From Clostridium sp. AM22-11AC (GTDB lineage: Bacteria; Bacillota; Clostridia; Lachnospirales; Lachnospiraceae): 52,085 nucleotides of DNA. Of this stretch, positions 17,423 to 26,386 are shown piece after piece; the stretch's first letter is position 1, and each line of letters begins with the position of its first letter. The notes below the pieces were generated by a model that made no database searches, was not told the DNA's origin, and saw only the letters and a program-made list of their open reading frames with translations. The translations under genes and the position numbers were made by a program. Where the stretch lies: assembly GCF_003473545.1 (NCBI RefSeq), contig NZ_QUCM01000024.1:1-52085 (forward strand). Direction: 5' to 3'.

Positions 17423-17553
17423 AATAAAAAAGTGCTGATGCTTATACGTCTTACCCCAACTGTGAAAGAACATCCCCCATATCGTTCTTTCCTGTGACAT
17501 AAGCTTAGAGGAAGATCCCATTTCCTGAGGCACGTAAAGAAAGGAAGAACACT
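17423..17553 (+). promoter_or_regulatory. Structured gltB leader (candidate cis-regulatory RNA)
   Basis: Nested pairings can be drawn: GTGC (17432) with GCAC (17530), GCTTAT (17440-17445) with ATAAGC (17499-17504), GAAAGAAC (17464-17471) with GTTCTTTC (17484-17491), and a side hairpin AGGAA/TTCCT (17109-offset: 17509-17513 with 17522-17526). No U-tract follows, so control of translation or stability is more likely than termination. It does not match the glutamine riboswitches I know. Confidence 0.45.
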
Positions 17554-20500
17554 ATGGATCCCAAACAGAAACTGCCGGGACTGTATGACCCTCGTTTTGA
17601 GCATGATAACTGCGGTATCGGTGCAGTTGCCAATATCAAAGGCATCAAAACACATAAAACAGTTGACCAGGCACTCCACATTGTAGAACACTTAGAGCAC
17701 AGAGCAGGTAAAGACGCAGAGGGAAAGACCGGTGACGGTGTCGGTATCATGCTTCAGATCTCCCACCGTTTCTTTAAGAAAGCAGCAGCACAGGCTGGTA
17801 TTACCTTAGGCGGTGAGAGAGAATACGGCGTTGGTATGTTCTTCTTCCCACAGGATGAACTTGCCAGAAAACAGGCCATGAAGATGTTTGAGATCATCGT
17901 CAAGAAAGAGGGACTTACCTTCCTTGGATGGAGAGATGTTCCTACAACACCGGATGTATTAGGCAAAAAAGCAGTAGACGTTATGCCTTACATTGTCCAA
18001 GGCTTTGTTGCAAAACCTGCCAACGTAAAGAAAGGATTGGACTTTGACAGAAAGCTGTATGTAGTCCGCCGTGTATTTGAACAGAGTAATGAAGATACCT
18101 ATGTAGTATCCTTAAGCAGCAGGACCATTGTATACAAAGGTATGTTCCTGGTAAGCGAGCTGCGTCTGTTCTTTGCGGACCTTCAGGATAAGGATTATGA
18201 GTCTGCCATTGCCATCGTACATTCCCGTTTCAGTACCAACACCAATCCAAGCTGGATGAGAGCTCATCCTTACCGTTTTATCGTTCACAACGGCGAGATC
18301 AACACCATCCGCGGCAACGTAGATAAGATGCTGGCCCGTGAAGAGAACATGGAGTCTGAGTATTTTAAGTACGATATGCACAAAGTCCTTCCTATTATTA
18401 ATCAGGAAGGTTCTGACTCAGCCATGCTGGACAATGCCCTGGAATTTATGGTCATGAGTGGTATGGACCTGCCGCTGGCTGTTATGGTAACTATTCCTGC
18501 TCCATGGGAACATGATAAATACATGGACTCCGAGATCAAGGACTTCTACCGCTACTATGCAACTATGATGGAGCCGTGGGACGGACCTGCATCCATCCTG
18601 TTTACAGATGGTGATGTGGTAGGTGCAATCCTTGACCGAAATGGCCTGCGTCCATCCCGTTACTATATTACAGATGACGGCTATATGATCCTTTCTTCCG
18701 AGGTTGGTGCCATTGATATTGACCAGACAAAGGTTATTAAAAAAGACCGCCTTCGTCCTGGAAAAATGCTTCTGGTAGATACAGTAGAAGGAAAAATGGT
18801 AAGCGATGAGGAATTAAAGCTGCGCTATGCAGAGAAAAATCCATATGGCGAATGGCTGGACTCCAACCTGGTAGAATTAGATGATCTGAAAGTACCGAAC
18901 CAGGCAGCTCCTACACTTACAAAAGAAGAGCGTCTCCGCTTACAGAAGACTTATGGCTATACTTACGAGCAGTACCGCACCATGATCCTTCCAATGGCAT
19001 TAAACGGTGCAGAAGCTGTTTCAGCTATGGGTGTTGACTCTCCGTTAGCAGTGCTTTCCAAGAAGCATCAGCCATTATTTAACTACTTTAAGCAGTTATT
19101 TGCACAGGTTACCAACCCGCCGATCGATGCCATCCGTGAGGAGATCGTTACTTCCACTACTGTATATGTAGGTGAAGAGGGCAATATCCTGGAGGAGACA
19201 CCGGAAAACTGCAAGATCCTCCGTGTAGAAAATCCGATCCTTACAGAAACCGATCTGTTAAAGATCAAAAACATGAAAAAACCTGGTTTTAAGGTAGAAG
19301 TGATCCCCATCACTTATTATAAGAACACTTCCCTTGAAAAGGCCATTGACCGTCTGTTCCTGGAAGTAGACCGTGCACATAAAGACGGTGCCAATATCAT
19401 TATCCTTTCTGACCGTGATATTGATGAAAACCATGTGCCGATCCCATCCTTACTGGCTGTTTCTGCCCTTCAGCAGTATCTGGTACGCACCAAGAAGCGT
19501 ACAAGTGTAGCGTTGATCTTAGAGAGCGGCGAGCCAAGAGAGGTTCATCATTTTGCAACTTTGTTAGGTTACGGCGCCTGTGCTATCAACCCGTATCTGG
19601 CTCATGAGTCCATCCATTATCTCATTGAGACTGGTATGTTAAACAAAGATTATTATGCAGCAGTAAAAGACTACGATCTGGCAGTGCTTCACGGCATTGT
19701 AAAGATCGCATCCAAGATGGGTATTTCCACCATCCAGTCTTATCAGGGATCCCAGATCTTTGAAGCAATTGGTATTTCAAAGGAAGTAGTGGATAAGTAT
19801 TTTACGGATACTGTAAGCCGTGTTGGCGGTGTTACATTAAAGGATATTGAAAATGATGTGGATGTGCTTCATTCTGCAGCTTTTGACCCGTTAGGACTGG
19901 ATGTAGACCTGACTTTGGACAGTGTAGGAAGCCATAAGTCACGTTCAGGACAGGAAGAGCATTTATACAATCCTCTTACTATCCATCTCCTTCAGGAAGC
20001 AACCAGAAGAGGCGATTACAGCATTTTCAAGCAGTATACAGATACACTGGATAATGAAGGAAAGACCTATCATCTGAGAAATCTGATGGACTTTAATTAT
20101 CCGGAAGATGGCGGTATCCCCATTGAGCAGGTAGAAAGTGTAGACTCCATTGTTCGCCGCTTTAAGACAGGCGCTATGTCTTATGGTTCCATTTCACAGG
20201 AAGCCCATGAGACACTGGCTATTGCCATGAACCGGATCCACGGTAAGTCAAATACCGGTGAAGGTGGTGAGAGCCTGGAGCGTCTGGTTCCCGGTCCTGC
20301 TGACAATAACCGCTGTTCTGCTATCAAGCAGGTAGCTTCCGGTCGTTTCGGTGTTACCAGCCGCTATCTGGTAAGCGCCCAGGAGATCCAGATCAAGATG
20401 GCACAGGGCGCAAAGCCTGGTGAAGGCGGACAGCTTCCTGGAAAGAAAGTATATCCATGGATCGCAAAGACCAGACATTCAACTACAGGTGTAAGCCTGA

Positions 20501-22095
20501 TCTCCCCGCCACCGCATCACGATATTTATTCCATCGAGGACCTGGCACAGCTGATCTATGACTTAAAGAACTCGAATACAAGAGCAAGGATCTCTGTAAA
20601 ACTGGTTTCTGAGGCTGGTGTTGGTACTGTTGCAGCAGGTGTTGCAAAGGCAGGCGCACAGGTTATCCTGATCTCCTCCTATGACGGTGGTACAGGTGCG
20701 GCTCCAAGAAACTCTATCTACAATGCAGGTCTTCCATGGGAGCTTGGTGTTGCAGAGGCACATCAGTCCCTGATCATGAACGGACTGCGTGACAGAGTGG
20801 TACTGGAAACAGATGGTAAGTTAATGACCGGCCGTGACGTTGCCATTGCCTGTATGTTAGGTGCAGAGGAATTTGGTTTTGCAACAGCTCCTCTTGTAAC
20901 TATGGGCTGCGTTATGATGCGTGTGTGCAACCTGGATACATGTCCAATGGGTATTGCAACCCAAAATCCGGAACTTCGCAAGCGTTTCAAGGGCAAACCG
21001 GAGTATGTTGTAAACTTTATGAAGTTCATTGCAGAAGAGCTGCGTGAATATATGGCAAAACTGGGTGTACGTACAGTAGATGAGCTGGTAGGACGTACAG
21101 ACCTGTTAAAGAGAAAAGATGATATTGAATACAGCCGTGCAAAAGAAGTAGACTTAAGCCGTATCCTGGACAACCCATATGAGGGCGTAAAACTGGCTGG
21201 TTATAATGCAAAAGAGGTCTATGACTTTAAATTAGATGAGACAGTAGATGAAAGCATTTTATTAAAGAAGTTAAAGAGTGCTTTAAATAATGGACAGAAG
21301 AAGAGCATCCAGTTAGATGTAAGCAATGTAAACCGTACTTTAGGTACCATTTTCGGTTCTGAGATCACCAGAAAGTACCCGGATGGTCTGCCGGAAGATA
21401 CCTTTACCATCAGCTGCAACGGCAGCGGCGGCCAGAGCTTTGGCGCATTTATCCCTAAGGGCCTGACTCTGGAACTGACCGGCGACTCCAATGACTACTT
21501 TGGAAAAGGCTTATCCGGCGGCAAGCTGATCGTATATCCTCCTCAGGGTGTTCAGTTTAAGGCAGAGGACAACATTATAATAGGAAACGTTGCACTTTAC
21601 GGTGCTACCAGCGGCAAGGCATTTATCAACGGAATTGCCGGTGAACGTTTCTGTGTCCGCAACTCCGGTGCTACTGCAGTAGTAGAAGGAACCGGCGATC
21701 ACGGCTGCGAATATATGACCGGTGGCTGTGTAGTAGTCCTTGGACCTACCGGAAAGAACTTTGCAGCTGGTATGAGCGGCGGTATTGCCTATGTATTAGA
21801 TGAAGACCGTAGTTTTTATAAGCGTTTAAATAAGGAACTGGTTTCCTTTGAAGATGTCTCCAATAAATATGATGTATTAGAGCTGAAAGGCCTGATCCAG
21901 GAACATGTAGCATACACCAACTCTGAAAAGGGCAAACGTATCTTAGACCATTTCAGCGAGTATCTGCCTAAGTTTAAGAAGATCGTGCCTCACGACTACC
22001 GCCGCATGATGAATGCCATTGTGCAGATGGAAGAAAAAGGCTTAAACAGTGAGCAGGCACAGATCGAAGCATTTTATGCAAACATCAGAGGTTAA
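17554..22095 (+). CDS. gltB: Glutamate synthase large subunit
   Basis: 1513 residues, the standard length. It transfers the amide of glutamine to 2-oxoglutarate. The class II glutaminase nucleophile is Cys20 (EHDNCGIGAV), exposed after removal of a 19-residue propeptide. The central and FMN-binding synthase domains follow, with the [3Fe-4S] cysteines in GCVMMRVCNLDTCPMGIATQ, then the C-terminal GXGXG beta-helix (YMTGGCVVVLGPTGKNFAAG). AAGGAAG lies 6 nt before the ATG. gltD follows after 14 nt. Confidence 0.97.
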   Translation: MDPKQKLPGLYDPRFEHDNCGIGAVANIKGIKTHKTVDQALHIVEHLEHRAGKDAEGKTGDGVGIMLQISHRFFKKAAAQAGITLGGEREYGVGMFFFPQDELARKQAMKMFEIIVKKEGLTFLGWRDVPTTPDVLGKKAVDVMPYIVQGFVAKPANVKKGLDFDRKLYVVRRVFEQSNEDTYVVSLSSRTIVYKGMFLVSELRLFFADLQDKDYESAIAIVHSRFSTNTNPSWMRAHPYRFIVHNGEINTIRGNVDKMLAREENMESEYFKYDMHKVLPIINQEGSDSAMLDNALEFMVMSGMDLPLAVMVTIPAPWEHDKYMDSEIKDFYRYYATMMEPWDGPASILFTDGDVVGAILDRNGLRPSRYYITDDGYMILSSEVGAIDIDQTKVIKKDRLRPGKMLLVDTVEGKMVSDEELKLRYAEKNPYGEWLDSNLVELDDLKVPNQAAPTLTKEERLRLQKTYGYTYEQYRTMILPMALNGAEAVSAMGVDSPLAVLSKKHQPLFNYFKQLFAQVTNPPIDAIREEIVTSTTVYVGEEGNILEETPENCKILRVENPILTETDLLKIKNMKKPGFKVEVIPITYYKNTSLEKAIDRLFLEVDRAHKDGANIIILSDRDIDENHVPIPSLLAVSALQQYLVRTKKRTSVALILESGEPREVHHFATLLGYGACAINPYLAHESIHYLIETGMLNKDYYAAVKDYDLAVLHGIVKIASKMGISTIQSYQGSQIFEAIGISKEVVDKYFTDTVSRVGGVTLKDIENDVDVLHSAAFDPLGLDVDLTLDSVGSHKSRSGQEEHLYNPLTIHLLQEATRRGDYSIFKQYTDTLDNEGKTYHLRNLMDFNYPEDGGIPIEQVESVDSIVRRFKTGAMSYGSISQEAHETLAIAMNRIHGKSNTGEGGESLERLVPGPADNNRCSAIKQVASGRFGVTSRYLVSAQEIQIKMAQGAKPGEGGQLPGKKVYPWIAKTRHSTTGVSLISPPPHHDIYSIEDLAQLIYDLKNSNTRARISVKLVSEAGVGTVAAGVAKAGAQVILISSYDGGTGAAPRNSIYNAGLPWELGVAEAHQSLIMNGLRDRVVLETDGKLMTGRDVAIACMLGAEEFGFATAPLVTMGCVMMRVCNLDTCPMGIATQNPELRKRFKGKPEYVVNFMKFIAEELREYMAKLGVRTVDELVGRTDLLKRKDDIEYSRAKEVDLSRILDNPYEGVKLAGYNAKEVYDFKLDETVDESILLKKLKSALNNGQKKSIQLDVSNVNRTLGTIFGSEITRKYPDGLPEDTFTISCNGSGGQSFGAFIPKGLTLELTGDSNDYFGKGLSGGKLIVYPPQGVQFKAEDNIIIGNVALYGATSGKAFINGIAGERFCVRNSGATAVVEGTGDHGCEYMTGGCVVVLGPTGKNFAAGMSGGIAYVLDEDRSFYKRLNKELVSFEDVSNKYDVLELKGLIQEHVAYTNSEKGKRILDHFSEYLPKFKKIVPHDYRRMMNAIVQMEEKGLNSEQAQIEAFYANIRG

Positions 22096-22109
22096 GGAGG
22101 CGCTGAAAA

Positions 22110-23597
22110 ATGGGAAAGATTACAGGATTCTTAGAGTATGAACGTGAAAATGGAAAGGCGCTTCCACCAAAGGAGCGCATTAAAAACTGGAATGAATTCC
22201 ACATTCCGTTAAGTGAAGAGGAACAGAAATTACAGGGCGCACGCTGCATGGACTGCGGCGTTCCCTTCTGCCAGTCCGGCATGATGATGTGCGGCATGGT
22301 AAGCGGCTGTCCTTTAAATAACCTGATCCCGGAGTGGAATGACCTTGTATACACAGGAAACTGGCAGCAGGCATTTAACCGCTTGAAAAAGACCAACTGT
22401 TTTCCGGAGTTTACCTCCAGAGTATGCCCTGCACCCTGTGAAGCTGTATGTACCTGCGGTTTAAATGGCGATCCGGTATCTATTAAGGAAAATGAGCACG
22501 CTATTATTGAAAAGGCATACGAAGAAGGCTATGCAAAGGTAAAACCACCTACAGTGCGTACCGGTAAGAAAGTGGCCGTGATCGGTTCCGGACCTTCCGG
22601 ACTGGCAGCAGCAGACCAGTTAAATAAAAGAGGACACAGCGTAACTGTATTTGAGCGCAGTGACCGTGTAGGTGGCCTGTTAATGTATGGCATCCCAAAT
22701 ATGAAGCTGGAGAAATGGGTCATCGACCGTAAAGTCAATGTAATGAAGGAAGAAGGAGTTATCTTTATTACCAATGCAGATGTGGGAAGAAATTATAAGG
22801 CAGCCAAGATCCTTCGTGATTTTGACAGCATTATCCTGGCATGCGGCGCTTCTAATCCAAGAAATATTGATGTTCCTGGAAGAGATGCTGCTGGTATCTA
22901 TTTTGCAGTGGATTATCTGAAGGCAAATACAAAGAGCCTTTTAGACTCCAATTTAGAGGATGGAAATTATATCTCTGCCAAAGACAAACATGTAATTGTC
23001 ATCGGCGGCGGTGATACAGGAAATGACTGTGTGGGAACTTCCATCCGTCAGGGCTGCGCTTCTGTGACCCAGTTGGAGATGATGCCAAAGCCACCTGTAA
23101 AGAGAACTGAGAATAATACATGGCCGGAGTGGCCACGGATCCTAAAGACGGACTACGGTCAGGAGGAGGCCATCAGCGTATTTGGCTCTGATCCACGTAT
23201 TTACCAGACTACTGTAAAGGAGTTTGTAAAAGACGGGGAAGGAAAGCTTTGCAAGGTGATCTTAGTCAGTCTTACACCGCAGAAAAATCCGGAAACAGGC
23301 CGTACCATGATGGTGCCGGTAGAAGGCAGTGAAAAAGAAGTGCCTGCAGATCTGGTACTGATCGCAGCCGGTTTCTTAGGATGCCAGGATTATGTGGCCG
23401 ATGCTTTTGGAGTAGAGCGCAATGCAAGAACCAATGTAGCCACAGAAGCAGGAAGCTACAAGACCAATGTAGACAAAGTCTTTGTAGCCGGAGATATGCA
23501 CAGAGGCCAGTCACTGGTTGTATGGGCGATCAGAGAGGGAAGAGAAGTAGCCGGTCAGGTAGACCGCAGTCTGATGGGATACACCAATCTGCATTAA
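22110..23597 (+). CDS. gltD: Glutamate synthase small subunit
   Basis: 495 residues. The N-terminal cysteine-rich part ([30 protein letters not shown]) binds two [4Fe-4S] clusters. The FAD site is [18 protein letters not shown] and the NAD(P)H site is [11 protein letters not shown]. It feeds electrons from NADPH to the large subunit. It is in an operon with gltB, with a site AAGGAGG just after the gltB stop. Confidence 0.96.
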   Translation: MGKITGFLEYERENGKALPPKERIKNWNEFHIPLSEEEQKLQGARCMDCGVPFCQSGMMMCGMVSGCPLNNLIPEWNDLVYTGNWQQAFNRLKKTNCFPEFTSRVCPAPCEAVCTCGLNGDPVSIKENEHAIIEKAYEEGYAKVKPPTVRTGKKVAVIGSGPSGLAAADQLNKRGHSVTVFERSDRVGGLLMYGIPNMKLEKWVIDRKVNVMKEEGVIFITNADVGRNYKAAKILRDFDSIILACGASNPRNIDVPGRDAAGIYFAVDYLKANTKSLLDSNLEDGNYISAKDKHVIVIGGGDTGNDCVGTSIRQGCASVTQLEMMPKPPVKRTENNTWPEWPRILKTDYGQEEAISVFGSDPRIYQTTVKEFVKDGEGKLCKVILVSLTPQKNPETGRTMMVPVEGSEKEVPADLVLIAAGFLGCQDYVADAFGVERNARTNVATEAGSYKTNVDKVFVAGDMHRGQSLVVWAIREGREVAGQVDRSLMGYTNLH

Positions 23598-23650
23598 ATA
23601 TGGAAAGAGTTCCGCCTGTTGGCGGATGTGTAACACCAATTCTGCAGCAG

Positions 23651-23677
23651 CACCCCGCCGTCAGGCGGGGTGTTTTG
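23651..23677 (+). terminator. Terminator of gltBD
   Basis: Perfect nine-pair stem CACCCCGCC-GTCA-GGCGGGGTG followed by TTTTG. A smaller hairpin TCCGCC-TGTT-GGCGGA (23611-23626) precedes it. Confidence 0.85.
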
Positions 23678-23704
23678 CGTTACCAATATGACAAAAATCC
23701 AAAA

Positions 23705-23741
23705 TTTGTCTATTGCCATATCCGCCGCTCTAACGTATAAT
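23705..23741 (+). promoter_or_regulatory. Promoter of first tetR with shared 12-mer
   Basis: TTGCCA (23713-23718), 17 bp, TATAAT (23736-23741). The 12-mer TTTGTCTATTGC (23705-23716) overlapping the -35 occurs again at the second tetR promoter. Confidence 0.7.
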
Positions 23742-23785
23742 AAAAGTTCAGGTTCACACTTTGGACACAAAAGGAGCGGCAGGAC

Positions 23786-24364
23786 ATGGCGGCATTTACG
23801 AAACTTGTGATCATGAGGGTATTTGAAAATCTGTTGTCTGTGAAACCCTTAGAGAAGATAACGGTAAAAGACATTACAGACCAGTGCGGCATTTCACGTA
23901 ATACCTTCTATTATCATTACCAGGACATTTATCAGGTTTTTAAGGCATATATAGATTATTCCCTGGAAGAAATATTCAAATTTCTTCAGCAGGAAAATGA
24001 AAAAGACCAGGATCATATTTGTGAAAAGGCAGTAGAATTCCTGGAAAACCACAGGACCATATTTGAAAATATTCTCCGTTCCGCAAAAAGTGAGGAAGTA
24101 CACAAGATATTAGATGACGGTTCCAGCCGTTTTTTCCGTTATGTGATTGACCGAGTGGGAGAAGGTATTGATTCAGAGCCGGAAGACAGAGAGATGATCT
24201 GTGCTATGTGCCAGCATGCAGTTGGAGAAATTATGCATGAATGGTTAAGCAGGGAAAATGCAGATAAAAAGTCACTGTCAGATATCCTGATGCGGGCCAA
24301 TTATCTTTTTGGCGGTGGATTGGAACGGGCTTTAGAGCGAAGCGCAAACCGCTTCCGTAATTGA
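23786..24364 (+). CDS. TetR-family transcriptional regulator
   Basis: 192 residues. The N-terminal helix-turn-helix (KITVKDITDQCGISRNTFYYHYQDIYQVF) is typical of TetR proteins. The C-terminal ligand-binding half is divergent, ending with a helix rich in Leu/Glu, as in the DhaS-like group with TetR_C_7-type ends. AAGGAG precedes the ATG. The ligand is unknown. Its position ahead of the second TetR gene and the RND pump, with a shared promoter element, suggests it helps control the pump. Confidence 0.88.
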   Translation: MAAFTKLVIMRVFENLLSVKPLEKITVKDITDQCGISRNTFYYHYQDIYQVFKAYIDYSLEEIFKFLQQENEKDQDHICEKAVEFLENHRTIFENILRSAKSEEVHKILDDGSSRFFRYVIDRVGEGIDSEPEDREMICAMCQHAVGEIMHEWLSRENADKKSLSDILMRANYLFGGGLERALERSANRFRN

Positions 24365-24417
24365 TAAAATGTATCAAAATAAATGATAATAAATTAACAA
24401 ATTAGTACACTTAATAG

Positions 24418-24454
24418 CCGAATGTACAAAAACTGTGCATTCGGTTTTATTTTG
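24418..24454 (+). terminator. Terminator of first tetR
   Basis: CCGAATG (24418-24424) pairs with CATTCGG (24438-24444), followed by TTTTATTTTG. Confidence 0.75.
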
Positions 24455-24486
24455 TCTATTGCTCTTTAAACAAAAATCCATATAAT
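24451..24486 (+). promoter_or_regulatory. Promoter of tetR-RND operon with shared 12-mer
   Basis: TATAAT (24481-24486) with TTGCTC (24459-24464) at 16 bp. The 12-mer TTTGTCTATTGC (24451-24462) is placed almost as in the first tetR promoter (18 versus 19 nt to the -10). Confidence 0.65.
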
Positions 24487-24590
24487 GATTAATTGTGACT
24501 GAGAGAAGGCAAAATTTCCCCGGTCTCCTTTGGCACATGAAAGTGTGCATTTGGGACAGCAGCCTGGGGAAGAACAGGAGATGAAGCAGG

Positions 24591-25208
24591 ATGCCAACAC
24601 AAAAGTTCATAAATCTTACGGAAAGTAAGAAGCAGACGATCCTCACAGCCATGTGCAGGGAGTTTATGAATATCCCTTATTCAGAGATCCGCATCAGCAA
24701 TCTGATCCAGAAAGCGGGTATATCCAGAGCCAGCTTTTATCTGTATTTTGAAGATAAAGAAGATCTGTTAGGTTGTATTGCAGAGTCCTGGGTAGATGTG
24801 ATATTACGCAAACTGACAGAAGCGTTTAGAGTGTCAGACGGAAGCTATTATGAAAGCATGAAGCTTTGGATGAGTCAGGCACTGGAAAATGACATTTCCA
24901 GAGAAGTATGGAAAGTCTATAAACGGGTCATGGAAGAAGAGGATTTCACAAGGAAAAGCAAGATGGGGGCTTTACAGTTTAAGGCAAGTCCCAAGTGGCG
25001 TCAGGTCATAGAAGAATGTTATGGTCATATGGACCAGAGCAGATATCCGGGACTGACACCGGAAAAACTGGCATATGCTGTTGATATGGGACTGCTGGCT
25101 ATGGTCCAGCTTTCCATGCGCTATGTAGAGCACTATGCTCCTTTGGCAGAGTTAAAGGAGGCTGCATGGCACCAGCTGACAATATTAGACAAAGGGATCA
25201 GAGAGTGA
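24591..25208 (+). CDS. TetR-family regulator, first gene of the RND operon
   Basis: 205 residues. The helix-turn-helix is IRISNLIQKAGISRASFYLYFEDKEDLL, and the C-terminal half is a helical ligand pocket. Its stop is 38 nt before the start of the membrane fusion protein gene with no terminator between, so the regulator and pump share one transcript and it probably represses its own operon. It is only distantly similar to the TetR upstream, so this is not a recent duplication. Confidence 0.88.
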   Translation: MPTQKFINLTESKKQTILTAMCREFMNIPYSEIRISNLIQKAGISRASFYLYFEDKEDLLGCIAESWVDVILRKLTEAFRVSDGSYYESMKLWMSQALENDISREVWKVYKRVMEEEDFTRKSKMGALQFKASPKWRQVIEECYGHMDQSRYPGLTPEKLAYAVDMGLLAMVQLSMRYVEHYAPLAELKEAAWHQLTILDKGIRE

Positions 25209-25246
25209 TCCGAAAGTTTGAGAAAAAGAAAGGAAGGCACAGGAAA

Positions 25247-26383
25247 ATGAAAAAAAATGTAAAAAGACTCATCGCGGGAGCGGTAGTTCTTTTGGTAGCA
25301 GCGGGTATTGTTGTCCGTATTGCCGGTGGCAACAAAAAAGAAGAAGAATATGAAACCCGTCCAACCGTAGCTGTTGAAAATCCAAAAACAGGAGATATCA
25401 CTCTGTATACCGATCTGACCGGTACGATTGAACCAATCTCCAAGGCAGTTGTACAGCCAAAGATCGGCGGAGAACTTCTGGAGGTAAACTTCCAGGCTGG
25501 TGATCAGGTAGAAGCTGGTCAGGTGCTTTGTAAGATCGACTCTGACGCACTGACTGCTTTACAGCTTCAGATGCAGTCCGCTTCTGTAGCAGCAGACAAT
25601 GCAGCAAGAGAACTGGCACGTATCCAGCCTCTGTATGCATCTGGCTATATTTCACAGCAGCAGTTTGATCAGGCACAGTCTTCTGCAACCAGCGCCCAGC
25701 TGGCATACGAGTCTGCAAAGAACCAGTATGACCTGCAGGTAGAATACACTACAGTAACAGCACCGATCAGTGGTGTGATCGAGTCCAGAAATGTAGAACC
25801 ACATGATCATATTGGAACAGACACCAAGATCTGCGTAATCTCCGGTGGTGACCAGCTTCAGGTTAAATTTGGTGTTACAGAAAAGATCCTTCGCAATATG
25901 AAGGTAAATGATCCGGTCCAGGTTGAAAAGAACGGTACTGATTACGAAGGTAATGTAACAGAAATCGGCAGTATGGTAAACTCCGCAACCGGCCTGTATG
26001 ACGCAAAGGCATTTGTAAACAATGCAGAAAGCCTTACAAGCGGAACCAAAGTAAAACTGACTGTGGTTATGGATCAGGTAAAAGATGTACTGACCGTTCC
26101 TGTAGATGCTGTAAACTATGATAATGGAAAGGCATTTGTATACTGCTATGACAATGGCGCTGCAAAGAAGGTTATGATAGAAGCCGGTATTTATGATGCA
26201 CAGACCATGGAGGTTAAGTCCGGACTGACTGCAGGCGACCAGGTCATCACAACCTGGAGCAATGAGCTGGTAGATGGACAGGAAGTTCTTATAGACAGTG
26301 ACAATGGACAGAATGAAAATGCAGCCCAGGGAGAAAGCGCTGCAGAAAATGCTGGAGAAGAAACACAGAAAGCAGGTGAATAA
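25247..26383 (+). CDS. RND efflux periplasmic-adaptor-type (membrane fusion) protein
   Basis: 378 residues from ATG 25247 (AAAGGAAG upstream); the open frame extends back to 25166 but overlaps the TetR gene and lacks a site. An N-terminal membrane anchor (about residues 7-27, no lipobox) is followed by the barrel-sandwich hybrid domain (VVQPKIGGELLEVNFQAGD), an alpha-hairpin (residues 100-150) and beta-barrel domains. The acidic tail is rich in Asn, Gln and Glu. With no outer membrane in this organism it would link the pump to the wall side. It overlaps nothing; the pump gene follows after 3 nt. Confidence 0.9.
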   Translation: MKKNVKRLIAGAVVLLVAAGIVVRIAGGNKKEEEYETRPTVAVENPKTGDITLYTDLTGTIEPISKAVVQPKIGGELLEVNFQAGDQVEAGQVLCKIDSDALTALQLQMQSASVAADNAARELARIQPLYASGYISQQQFDQAQSSATSAQLAYESAKNQYDLQVEYTTVTAPISGVIESRNVEPHDHIGTDTKICVISGGDQLQVKFGVTEKILRNMKVNDPVQVEKNGTDYEGNVTEIGSMVNSATGLYDAKAFVNNAESLTSGTKVKLTVVMDQVKDVLTVPVDAVNYDNGKAFVYCYDNGAAKKVMIEAGIYDAQTMEVKSGLTAGDQVITTWSNELVDGQEVLIDSDNGQNENAAQGESAAENAGEETQKAGE

Positions 26384-26386
26384 AAG

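Noticed and set aside
25166..25246. Earlier start for the RND adaptor gene
   Set aside because: It overlaps the TetR gene; the ATG at 25247 begins a normal positively charged membrane anchor.
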